Assembly: GCA_946481225.1 (NCBI GenBank)
Contig: CAMLNJ010000042.1
Coordinates: 1 to 11,589 of the forward strand
Direction of reading: 5' to 3'
Source: an uncultured Verrucomicrobiota bacterium
GTDB taxonomy: Bacteria > Verrucomicrobiota > Verrucomicrobiae > Opitutales > Opitutaceae
DNA length: 11,589 nucleotides
The notes beneath the pieces are model-generated. The model made no database searches. It had not been told where the DNA came from and saw nothing but the letters and a program-made list of their open reading frames with translations. Numbering within the stretch: position 1 is the stretch's first letter; the number at the start of each line of letters is the position of its first letter. The translations under genes and the position numbers were made by a program. Shown here piece by piece: positions 1-6,791 of the stretch.

Positions 1-1209
1 TGGAAACCCGAACGCGTCATCGCCGGCATCTCCTTCAGCGGCCAATGGCCCTACGTGCCCGACCCCAAGGAGGCCCCGCAGGCCGCCGGCCTCGACATCG
101 ACTCCGTGCCCGGTCTCGTCACCCTCGGCGAATACGAGTGGGCCGACTCCCGCATGCGCGACGGCCTCAAGACCCGCGCCGAACATCCCGCCATGCCGCT
201 CAGCGGACTCGGCGTCCCCGCCGACGGCCACTTCGCCATGCTCGACGAAAAGGTCGCGTTCATCGCCCTCTACCTGCGCAAGGCCGTCGCCGCGCGCCTC
301 CCGAAAAACGCGCCCGCCTCCGGCCCCGTCGTCCTCAACGCCATCGACACCGCCAAGACCGGCTGGCTGCTCGACCGCTACCGCCTGGGCAAAACCCCCA
401 TCGCGCCCGCCGCTCCCGTCGGCGAATACAAGGGCGACCCCGCGCAGACCTTCTGGTGGTTCGACGAAGAGCTGGCCAAGGCCGCCGAGGCCTTCCAAGC
501 CGCCCATCGCGGCCAGCCCGCCCTGCTCGGCTACGTCCAGGACGGCGAGATCATCCCGCAGACCCAAGGCACCCACCAGCAGGTGAACATCCCCTTCAAG
601 CCCGAGGCCGATGGTCTCACGTTCAAACTCTCCGGCGCCTTCCTCGACACCGTGCCGCAGGGACGCCCCGAAAAATGGGCCGGCAAGAAAGCCGGCGAGC
701 ATATCGACCCGCCCGCCGCCGATCCCTCCACCATCGCCATCGGACGCATCACCGGCCCGATCCGCCGCCTCTCCCGCGATACCTGGGAACTCGCCTTCAA
801 CCGCGCCTCCTTCCTCGACGACCGCCGAGGCAACGAGGCCTGGCTCGCCGCCGTCTGGCCCGGCGACACCGCCCACAAGCGCGCCATCCAGCAGGCCCGC
901 CTCGACATTCCCCGCGAGCTCACGCAAGGCGCCCCGCAGACGATCGCCTTCGAGCTCCCCGCCTCGGTCAAACACGGGCGCGGCCACATCAGGCTCTCCG
1001 CGCGCTCCGACTCCGGCCTCCCGGTGCGCTACTTCGTCCGCGAAGGCCCCGCCGAGATCGACGGCGACACCCTCCGCCTCTTGCCCGTTCCCCCGCGCGC
1101 CAAATTCCCCGTCGCCGTCACCGTCGTCGCCTGGCAATTCGGCCGCGCCTCCGACCCGAAGATCCAAACCGCCAAACCGGTGGAGCGCACCCTCCTCCTC
1201 GAACGCTGA
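1..1209 (+). CDS. Probable alpha/beta-hydrolase-fold protein with C-terminal Ig-like region (5' end outside window)
   Basis: The frame is open from base 1 to the TGA at 1207-1209 (402 codons), so the start lies upstream of the window. An internal GTG at 55 is unlikely to be the start because coding sense continues before it. The first residues (PERVIAGISFSGQWPY) resemble the strand that follows a nucleophile elbow in alpha/beta hydrolases. GVPADGHF, with a histidine at window residue 77, looks like the catalytic-His loop, followed by an amphipathic helix (EKVAFIALYLRKAVAARLP). The nucleophile serine would be upstream and cannot be seen. The last ~70 residues (SGLPVRYFVREGPAEIDGD, then VAVTVVAWQFGR) fit a small Ig-like beta domain common in verrucomicrobial and planctomycete exported proteins. 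The substrate cannot be told; an esterase acting on plant or algal polymers would fit the neighbourhood. The reading frame is secure, the family assignment moderate. Confidence 0.72.
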   Translation, partial: WKPERVIAGISFSGQWPYVPDPKEAPQAAGLDIDSVPGLVTLGEYEWADSRMRDGLKTRAEHPAMPLSGLGVPADGHFAMLDEKVAFIALYLRKAVAARLPKNAPASGPVVLNAIDTAKTGWLLDRYRLGKTPIAPAAPVGEYKGDPAQTFWWFDEELAKAAEAFQAAHRGQPALLGYVQDGEIIPQTQGTHQQVNIPFKPEADGLTFKLSGAFLDTVPQGRPEKWAGKKAGEHIDPPAADPSTIAIGRITGPIRRLSRDTWELAFNRASFLDDRRGNEAWLAAVWPGDTAHKRAIQQARLDIPRELTQGAPQTIAFELPASVKHGRGHIRLSARSDSGLPVRYFVREGPAEIDGDTLRLLPVPPRAKFPVAVTVVAWQFGRASDPKIQTAKPVERTLLLER

Positions 1210-1231
1210 AACGTCCGAACCCTCGGTTTCT

Positions 1232-1245
1232 GTTACCAGTTTAAC
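1232..1245. promoter_or_regulatory. Weak candidate promoter/operator ahead of the pseudopilin gene
   Basis: The 97-bp gap between the hydrolase stop and the pseudopilin start holds one AT-richer patch with an imperfect inverted repeat, GTTA-N6-TAAC, in otherwise C-rich sequence. It could be part of a promoter or a binding site for the pseudopilin gene 60 bp downstream. No clear -35/-10 pair is visible, so this is only a pointer to where a promoter could lie. Confidence 0.2.
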
Positions 1246-1306
1246 GGATCGCCGGCTTACCAAGCTCCCCATCTCCGCACATCGTTCGGTCATTCCCCCC
1301 GCCCCC

Positions 1307-2083
1307 ATGTCCTTTCTCTCTTCCCGGACCCGTCGCGGTTTCACCCTGATCGAGCTGCTCACCGTCATCGCGATCATCGGCATCCTCGCCGCCATCATCA
1401 TACCCACCGTCGGCAAGGTCCGCCAATCGGCATCCAAGGCGACGATGGTTTCCAACCTCCGCCAGATCGGCGTGGCCGTCAGCGCCTTCGCCGCCGACAA
1501 CCGCGACAAGATGCCTGGCCTCTATGTCCCCGGCACCGACGCCGGCGGCCTCAACGCCAGCTTCGCCCTCGGCACCGGCCAGAGCGCCTACATGAACTAC
1601 TCCGGCTCCGGCACCGAGCCGCGCGCCGCCATCCAGTCCATCGACCAGCTCGGCCGCTACATCACCCGCGTCGCCAAGACCATCGACGGCGTCGGCAAGC
1701 TCTACTGTCCCATCCTCGAAAGCCCGGCCTTCGCCGCCAAGCGCGCCACCGGCAGCTTCCCCCCCAGCATCGAGCTCGGCATCACCGTCATGGGCGCCAA
1801 CGGGTCCCTCGTCTACCCCTTCGGCAACAAGAGCGCCGGCCTCGGCAGCATGAAATTCTCCCGCGTCGGCTCCGCCTTCCAATCCTCCCGCCGCTGGATG
1901 GCCGTCGAGGTGGACAAGACCACGCCCACCGAGATCGATCCCACCCTCTCCGGCGCCGGCTGGTATGCCGATCTGCCCGACCAGCCCGTCCACGGTTCCG
2001 GGTGGCTCGCCGTCTTCTTCGACGGCCACGTCGACATGCTCAAGAAGGGCGACCCGCGTCTCAACAATCGCGTCAACCTCTGA
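1307..2083 (+). CDS. Pseudopilin-like protein, prepilin N-terminal cleavage domain with H-X9-DG signature
   Basis: 258 residues from ATG 1307, the only start that places a short basic leader before the pilin signal. The leader MSFLSSRTRRG is followed by FTLIELLTVIAIIGILAA: prepilin peptidase would cut after Gly11, leaving Phe at +1 and the conserved Glu at +5 (E16). Residues 12-34 form the hydrophobic N-terminal helix that anchors the protein in the inner membrane or pseudopilus. Near the C-terminus H229 is followed after exactly nine residues by D239-G240 (VHGSGWLAVFFDGHV), the H-X9-DG signature of the expanded pseudopilin families of Verrucomicrobiota and Planctomycetota. No secretion ATPase, secretin or prepilin peptidase is adjacent, so it is an orphan in this window. 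Such paralogues are often found beside sugar-utilisation genes; their role is unknown. A strong terminator closes the gene. No Shine-Dalgarno sequence is visible. Confidence 0.93.
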   Translation: MSFLSSRTRRGFTLIELLTVIAIIGILAAIIIPTVGKVRQSASKATMVSNLRQIGVAVSAFAADNRDKMPGLYVPGTDAGGLNASFALGTGQSAYMNYSGSGTEPRAAIQSIDQLGRYITRVAKTIDGVGKLYCPILESPAFAAKRATGSFPPSIELGITVMGANGSLVYPFGNKSAGLGSMKFSRVGSAFQSSRRWMAVEVDKTTPTEIDPTLSGAGWYADLPDQPVHGSGWLAVFFDGHVDMLKKGDPRLNNRVNL

Positions 2084-2112
2084 CCTCCCCCCCCGCCTCC
2101 TCCGCCCGCCAG

Positions 2113-2145
2113 ACGACGGTCCCCCCGCGGGCCGTCGTTTTTTTT
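2113..2145 (+). terminator. Intrinsic terminator after the pseudopilin gene
   Basis: ACGACGG (2113-2119) pairs with CCGTCGT (2132-2138). The stem extends inward by CCC/GGG across one bulged T, and a run of eight T follows (2138-2145). It begins 30 bp after the pseudopilin stop. The T-run ends only 24 bp before the proposed GTG start of the GH127 gene, so it separates the two genes transcriptionally or acts as an attenuator in the GH127 leader. Confidence 0.85.
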
Positions 2146-2169
2146 GCCCGTCCACCTCCCTCCGCTCCC

Positions 2170-4569
2170 GTGCCCACCTGTTTCGCCGCCACCGAAGCGA
2201 CCGCTCCCTCGCCCATCCACCGCGCCCCCGCCGGAGTCCGCCCGCTCTCCCTCTCCGCCATCTGCCTCCTCGACGGCCCGCTCAAGGAACGCCAGGACGT
2301 CCACGCGCGCCACCTCGAGGCCCTCGATCACGACCGGCTCCTCGCGCCCTATCGCCTGCAAGCCGGGCTCCCGCCCCGCGCCCCGCGCTACGGCGGCTGG
2401 GAATCCCGCGACATCTCCGGCCACTCCCTCGGCCACTACCTTTCCGCCCTCGCCCATCTCCACGCATCCGTAACCGCCGAGTGGATACGCCCACGGATCG
2501 ACCACGTCGTCGCCGAGCTCGCCGCCTGCCAGGCCGCCAACGCCGACGGCTACGTCCTTCCCGTCGACAAAACCGCCTTCGCCGCCCTCCGCGCCGGCCG
2601 CGTCGACGCCACCCCCTTCTCCCTCAACGGCGTCTGGGTCCCCTTCTACACCCTCCACAAGCTCCTCGCCGGCCTCCGAGACGCCTTCCGCCTCGCCGAC
2701 GCCCCCCTCGCGCTCGAGGTCGCCCGGTGCGTCGCCGACTGGCTCGCCGACACCCTCGCCCCCCTTTCCCCCGACCAGCTCCAGACCATGCTCCGCTGCG
2801 AGCACGGCGGCATGAACGAGGTCCTCGCCGACCTTGCCGAAGACACCGGCGATGTCCGCTATCTCAACCTCGCCGCCCGCGCCTTCCACCACGAAGCCGT
2901 CCTCGCCCCGATGTTCCGCGGCGAGGACCGCCTCGACGGCCTCCACGGCAACACCCAGATCCCGAAGGTCATCGGCCTCGCCCGCGAATACGAGCTGACC
3001 GGCGTCCCCGGATACCGCCGCGCCGCGACCTCCTTCTGGGACCACGTCGTCCGCCACCGCTCCTACGCCACCGGCGGCCACGGCGAGAGCGAACACTTCT
3101 TCCCCGTCGAGCAGTTCCCCCGCCGGCTCACGCCCAACACCTGCGAGACCTGCAACACCTACAACCTCCTCAAGCTCACCCGCCACCTCTTCGCCTGGGA
3201 GCCCGACGCCGCGCACATGGACTTCGTCGAGCGCGCGCTCCTCAACCACCTCGCCGCAAACATCGGCCGCGCCCCCGGCGAGTTCGGCTACTTCCTCGGC
3301 CTCGGCTCCGTCGGCGTAAAGGTGTTCTCCACGCCCTACGACTCCTGGTGGTGCTGCGTCGGCACCGGCCTGGAGAACCCGACGCGCTACGCCGAACACG
3401 CGGCCTACCACGCCGACGACACGCTCTGGCTCAACCTCTACTTCGCCGCCGTCCTCGAATGGTGCGAACGCGGCGTCCGTCTCGAACTCCGCACCCGTTT
3501 CCCCGAGGAAGAGACCATGCGCGTGACGATCTCCTGCGCCCGCCCCGTCCGCTTTACCATCAAGCTCCGCCACCCCGCCTGGTGCGAATCGCCCGTCCTC
3601 GCGCTCAACGGCGAGAACCTGCCTCTCCGCTCCGCGCCATCATCCTACTTGGCGCTCGAGCGCGAGTGGCGCGACGGCGACACGCTCGACCTGCGTCTCC
3701 CGATGCATCTCCGCGCCGAGCCGCTGCCGCACTCGGACGAAAATACCCTCGCGCTGCTTCACGGCCCCGTTCTCCTCGCCGCCCTCGTCCCCGACGAGCC
3801 GGGTATCGAAAATCCCGCGAAACAGCGCTTCTCCGAACACCTCGCCGCCCGGGGAAAAACCGACGCCTTCCCGCCCGTGCTCGTGGCGTCGTCCGTCGAT
3901 TCCGCCCTCGCCGGCCTGCGTCCGACGAACCGCGAGCCTCTTGAGTTTTCGAGCCACGGGGCGCTCCGCCCGGCCGATCTCGTTTTTGTCCCGCTCTACC
4001 GAGTCTACGAGGAGCAATACGCCGCCTATTTTCAGCTCCTCTCGCACGAGGAATGGACGCGCCGCGAAGGCGCCCTCCGCGCCGAGACCGAGACCCGCCG
4101 CCGCCTCGACGCCGCCACGCTCGACCACCTCACCCCGGGCTATCAGCAACCCGAGGTCGACCACGCCTTCGCCGACAAAAGCTCCGAGATCGAGGAGTTC
4201 TCCGGCCGCAAGGGCCGCCTCGCCCGCGACGGCGGCTGGTTTTCCTACGTGCTGCGCTGCGATCCCCTCGCGCCCGCCGCCCTCGTGCTCACCTATTGGG
4301 GCGGCGTCTGGCACGAGCGGACTTTCGATGTCCGCATCGACGATCAACCGCTCGGCGAACAACGCCTGCTCGCCAACCGTCCCGGCGATTTCTTCGAGCG
4401 CGTGATCGCGATCCCGCCGGAGCTGACGCGCGGCAAGGAAAGGATCACGCTGCGCGTCGCCTCCCGCCGCGGCGACATCGCCGGCGCGATCTATGGCATC
4501 CGCCTCGTCCGCGCGGGCGCGGCCGCCGACTTCGACACGGAACCGAAGATCGTCTTCAAGGCCCACTAG
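2170..4569 (+). CDS. GH127 family beta-L-arabinofuranosidase-like glycoside hydrolase
   Basis: 799 residues from GTG 2170. The open frame extends upstream to 2002 but would run through the terminator and the pseudopilin gene, and no other in-frame ATG/GTG/TTG lies near the domain start. Family landmarks in order: CLLDGPLKERQD near residues 32-43, YGGWE (74-78), GHSLGHYLSA (84-93), EHF with E308, CETC with E326 and C328, and WWCC with C395-C396. Compared with characterised GH127 enzyme HypBA1, C395 aligns with the cysteine nucleophile (C417), E308 with the acid/base (E322), and E326, C328, C395 and C396 with the zinc ligands, so the active site looks complete. A C-terminal beta region follows, with YRVYEEQYAAYF at about 610-621 and a sandwich-like part at about 690-795. 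The start shows no signal peptide or lipobox, which suggests a cytoplasmic enzyme removing terminal beta-L-arabinofuranose from imported fragments. Exact substrate is not certain, since GH127 has other activities. Confidence 0.93.
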   Translation: MPTCFAATEATAPSPIHRAPAGVRPLSLSAICLLDGPLKERQDVHARHLEALDHDRLLAPYRLQAGLPPRAPRYGGWESRDISGHSLGHYLSALAHLHASVTAEWIRPRIDHVVAELAACQAANADGYVLPVDKTAFAALRAGRVDATPFSLNGVWVPFYTLHKLLAGLRDAFRLADAPLALEVARCVADWLADTLAPLSPDQLQTMLRCEHGGMNEVLADLAEDTGDVRYLNLAARAFHHEAVLAPMFRGEDRLDGLHGNTQIPKVIGLAREYELTGVPGYRRAATSFWDHVVRHRSYATGGHGESEHFFPVEQFPRRLTPNTCETCNTYNLLKLTRHLFAWEPDAAHMDFVERALLNHLAANIGRAPGEFGYFLGLGSVGVKVFSTPYDSWWCCVGTGLENPTRYAEHAAYHADDTLWLNLYFAAVLEWCERGVRLELRTRFPEEETMRVTISCARPVRFTIKLRHPAWCESPVLALNGENLPLRSAPSSYLALEREWRDGDTLDLRLPMHLRAEPLPHSDENTLALLHGPVLLAALVPDEPGIENPAKQRFSEHLAARGKTDAFPPVLVASSVDSALAGLRPTNREPLEFSSHGALRPADLVFVPLYRVYEEQYAAYFQLLSHEEWTRREGALRAETETRRRLDAATLDHLTPGYQQPEVDHAFADKSSEIEEFSGRKGRLARDGGWFSYVLRCDPLAPAALVLTYWGGVWHERTFDVRIDDQPLGEQRLLANRPGDFFERVIAIPPELTRGKERITLRVASRRGDIAGAIYGIRLVRAGAAADFDTEPKIVFKAH

Positions 4570-5659
4570 AAGGCGCGGGAAAGCTGTCGTCCTCCGCCGA
4601 GCCCCGACACCGACCGACGCTGCTGCCCTTTCGCCAGGTGCTTTCCACCAGAATCTCCCGCGTGATGGGCGGGATGCCGAGCTGGTTGCGGTTCAACAAC
4701 GCTGTCAGGGCCTCGATCGCCACGCGCCCGATCTCCTCCGAATTTTGGTCGATGCCGGAGTCGACCTTGCCGTCCAGCACGCTGAAGCCGGCCAGGCCGA
4801 TATCCCTCGGGACGCGCAATCCCCGCCGCTCCAGCAAAGCGCGCATCTCCGGGATGTCGCTCAGGATGACATCGGGCCGCCATTGTTCCATCCATCCGCC
4901 CAGAACCTCGGACCTCCGGCAAGCGACGCCTCCGGGCAGGGGCAGCCGCAGGATCGGGAGCCGCTCCACCGCGTCCGCGTCGTCGATTTGCTTGAGCAAA
5001 AACCCTGCTCGGAACCGTGTCGTCACCTCGACGCCCGACACGCAGCCGATTCGCCGATAGCCGAGCCGGCGCAGGGCTTCGTAGGCGCGCATGCCGCTGG
5101 TCAGATGGTTGTCCGCGACCACGTTTGCAGGCGGAACCGGCACCGAATAACCGAAGCGCACGACGCAGAATCTCGCCCACGGAAACTTCGGCCAGTCCGC
5201 CGGCAACTCCCCTCGTTGCGGCGGAATCAGGATGCCCACGATGCCCCGCGCCGCCAGGATGCCGTGCAAGCGCCCCATCGGACGGGATCCGCCCGGAACT
5301 CGAAACTCCTCCAGCCGATACCCGAGCCGCTCGGCCGCCGCCTCCGCGCCGCGCCAATACGCGTCGAACTCCCGGAACGAACGCAGCCGCCCCGGCTCCG
5401 GCCACGCGTTGATCCACGCCAGCACGCCGAGTGTGCCGGGCGCGTGTCCGCCATGCCGGCGCCCGCCCAGGCCCGCCGCCATAAAATTGGGCCGATACCC
5501 GAGTTCGCGGGCCAAGGCCTGCACGCGATCACGCGTGGCGGCGGAGATCGCCGCGTTGCCGTGCAAGGCGCGCGAGACGGTCGAGTGGCTCACCCCCAGT
5601 CGCGCCGCCAGATCGCGCAGCGTGACATCGGGGCCGGGAGAGAAGTCGGAATGGGGCAC
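4556..5659 (-). CDS. LacI-family transcriptional regulator (complete)
   Basis: 367 residues from GTG 5659. The frame is open upstream to 6118 but that extension runs antisense through the lyase gene, and GTG 5659 puts the DNA-binding domain where the family has it. The LacI helix-turn-helix occupies about residues 12-35 (VTLRDLAARLGVSHSTVSRA), followed by ISAATRDRVQALARELGYRPN and a hinge with L64, the leucine that in this family inserts at the central CpG of the operator. Residues ~76-345 form the periplasmic-binding-protein-like sensor domain, ending with the signature SVLDGKVDSGIDQ (293-305) and EEIGR, shared with the truncated paralogue at the right end. It is divergent from the lyase operon and very likely controls it, and itself, through the operators at 5784 and 5815. 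Its 3' end overlaps the end of the convergent GH127 gene by 14 bp. The effector is probably a sugar; its identity cannot be read. Confidence 0.94.
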   Translation of the reverse strand: MPHSDFSPGPDVTLRDLAARLGVSHSTVSRALHGNAAISAATRDRVQALARELGYRPNFMAAGLGGRRHGGHAPGTLGVLAWINAWPEPGRLRSFREFDAYWRGAEAAAERLGYRLEEFRVPGGSRPMGRLHGILAARGIVGILIPPQRGELPADWPKFPWARFCVVRFGYSVPVPPANVVADNHLTSGMRAYEALRRLGYRRIGCVSGVEVTTRFRAGFLLKQIDDADAVERLPILRLPLPGGVACRRSEVLGGWMEQWRPDVILSDIPEMRALLERRGLRVPRDIGLAGFSVLDGKVDSGIDQNSEEIGRVAIEALTALLNRNQLGIPPITREILVESTWRKGSSVGRCRGSAEDDSFPAPSSGP

Positions 5660-5732
5660 GGGGGGAATACGTGGCGAGAACGCGCGGCGGGAGGTATCGC
5701 GTTGACCGAGCCTGCGAGTGGAACAGGACGAG

Positions 5733-5753
5733 TCGGCTGAGTGCCTTAGCCGA
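5733..5753. promoter_or_regulatory. Inverted repeat TCGGCT-N9-AGCCGA in the lacI/lyase control region
   Basis: Perfect 6-bp arms around a 9-bp spacer, with two more symmetric pairs (AG/CT) inside. It lies 73 bp upstream of the regulator start and about 30 bp from the first LacI-type operator. The core differs from GCAACC-GGTTGC, so a different protein, or an RNA hairpin in the regulator leader, is as likely as a third operator. Confidence 0.4.
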
Positions 5754-5783
5754 TACGCCTTCGGATGAAAACGCGAGGCGCGT

Positions 5784-5795
5784 GCAACCGGGTGC
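5784..5795. promoter_or_regulatory. LacI-type operator 1 (GCAACCGGGTGC, one mismatch)
   Basis: Near-palindrome with a central CpG that fits the LacI/GalR pattern GnAAnCGnTTnC except for one base in the right half. It lies 30 bp left of the perfect copy. The centres are 31 bp apart, close to three helical turns, so two dimers would sit on the same face of the DNA. It shares the intergenic region with the divergent LacI-family gene and the lyase operon. Confidence 0.7.
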
Positions 5796-5814
5796 GTGAA
5801 ACTCCCCGCTCTTC

Positions 5815-5826
5815 GCAACCGGTTGC
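5815..5826. promoter_or_regulatory. LacI-type operator 2 (GCAACCGGTTGC, perfect palindrome)
   Basis: Perfect 12-bp palindrome with central CpG, an exact match to the GnAAnCGnTTnC consensus of LacI/GalR regulators. It lies 131 bp upstream of the lyase ATG and 155 bp from the regulator start. A further lone half-site GCAACC occurs at 5881-5886. The obvious candidate to bind is the product of the adjacent LacI-family gene. Confidence 0.78.
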
Positions 5827-5914
5827 TTCGGCCCCGCCCTTGCCCGCGCCACCCCGCGTGCGTCTTTTCCACGGCGTCGCGCAACCCCGCCATCCCCGCG
5901 TCGCGATTTCCCCA

Positions 5915-5939
5915 TTTTTCTCGGGCATCCCGAGCAAAA
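5915..5939 (+). promoter_or_regulatory. Stem-loop just upstream of the lyase start
   Basis: CTCGGG (5920-5925) and CCCGAG (5929-5934) enclose the 3-nt loop CAT. After one mismatch the stem continues with TTTT/AAAA. It ends about 20 bp before the ATG at 5958 and, if transcribed, would stand as a hairpin in the lyase mRNA leader, next to an A-rich, SD-less stretch. A role in mRNA stability or translation is possible. On the + strand it is followed by A, not T, so it is not a terminator in that direction. Confidence 0.45.
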
Positions 5940-5957
5940 ACAAAGCACCCAAAAAAC

Positions 5958-6791
5958 ATGACCCCACACCTGCACCATTCCGTCCGGGCCGTCTTGGCCC
6001 TCGCCGTCGCCCTGCTGCTGCCGGCCGCCCTCCATGCCGGAGAAGTGAACTCCTCCACGCAGAAATCCACCGACTTCGAGGACGGCAACCTCACCCCGTT
6101 CTCGGTCTGCACCACCAAAAGCCCGAACTACGTCCAGCCCTTCACCAAAAACGGCGCCAAGTGCGCCAAGTTCTACTGGACGCAGACCGGCTACGACGGC
6201 ACGCGCATGACCAAGGGAGCCGAGGCCTGCAGCGACCTGAACATCTACAAGGAAGGCTGGTATGCCTTTAAGATCTTCGTTCCCAGCAGCGGCTTTCCCT
6301 ACAACAAGACCACCACCATCGGACAGATCTTCGCCGAGGGCGGCTGCAGCTCCTGGGCCGCGATGTTCGAGCTGAAGAACAACGAACTCTGGATCGAGCA
6401 CCGCACCGGATGCGTCACCCCCGTGCAGGCGCGCATCGCCGCCTCGATCCCGCGCGAAACCTGGGTCCGCCTCGTCTGCCGTTTCGTCGTCTCCAGCCAA
6501 GGCGCCGGCCGCCTCGACGTATGGTGGAACGGCGCCGCCCAGGGCAGCCCGACCTACAGCAAGACCGACATCAACTTCGCCGCCGGCGAATGGACCGGCG
6601 ACACCCTGCGCTCGGACGGCGACTACGGCCTGTTCGGCTCGGAAGTGGACAACATGATCCGCCTGAAGCTCGGCATGTATTGCTGGGACACCGGCAACTA
6701 CACCGCCGGCGAGAGCAGAGTCCTCTATTACGACAATGTCGTGCACATAAACGGCAACCCGGCCGACGCCTGGAGCCAGTGCAACCAGTGA
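5958..6791 (+). CDS. Secreted polysaccharide-lyase-like protein (PL20 / Polysacc_lyase type jelly roll)
   Basis: 277 residues from ATG 5958. Residues 1-27 are a Sec signal peptide: basic start, hydrophobic core VLALAVALLLPAAL, and an AxA-like cut at LHA|GE. The mature part begins with TDFEDGNLTPF and continues with beta-strand-rich segments: GWYAFKIFVP, WAAMFELKNNELWIEH, ETWVRLVCRFVVS, LDVWWNGAAQG, and the closing RLKLGMYCW with RVLYYDNVVHING. That order (FEDG start, strands with ELWIEH, KxGMY, then YYDNV) matches the beta-jelly-roll lyases grouped as Polysacc_lyase, which include PL20 glucuronan lyases. I cannot name the substrate or confirm catalytic residues. The mature chain has eight cysteines, unusual for a bacterial jelly roll and enough for four disulfides. 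It is the first gene of a four-gene operon; its TGA overlaps the next ATG (TGATG). Control is probably by the divergent LacI-family regulator. Confidence 0.82.
   Translation: MTPHLHHSVRAVLALAVALLLPAALHAGEVNSSTQKSTDFEDGNLTPFSVCTTKSPNYVQPFTKNGAKCAKFYWTQTGYDGTRMTKGAEACSDLNIYKEGWYAFKIFVPSSGFPYNKTTTIGQIFAEGGCSSWAAMFELKNNELWIEHRTGCVTPVQARIAASIPRETWVRLVCRFVVSSQGAGRLDVWWNGAAQGSPTYSKTDINFAAGEWTGDTLRSDGDYGLFGSEVDNMIRLKLGMYCWDTGNYTAGESRVLYYDNVVHINGNPADAWSQCNQ

Noticed and set aside
1214..1232. Terminator after the hydrolase gene (AACC-CTC-GGTT)
   Set aside because: Stem of only about 4 bp and no real T-run; too weak to call.
2002..2169. Upstream ATG at 2002 as the GH127 start
   Set aside because: It would translate through the pseudopilin 3' end and the intrinsic terminator and add an Arg/Pro-rich leader without homology.
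1813..3573. 586-codon open frame on the minus strand opposite the GH127 gene
   Set aside because: Gly/Val/Glu-rich, no recognisable domain, and it runs antisense to a protein with complete GH127 motifs and to the pseudopilin. Such frames arise from strong C/G bias at third codon positions.
5765..5957. Small gene in the lacI/lyase intergenic region
   Set aside because: The open frames here (ATG 5765 and an upstream extension of the lyase) show no coding character and overlap clear operators; the lyase signal peptide begins at ATG 5958.
5660..6118. N-terminal extension of the complete LacI-family regulator to an ATG at 6118
   Set aside because: The extension reads through the operators and antisense to the lyase signal peptide, and LacI proteins begin just before the helix-turn-helix; GTG 5659 fits.
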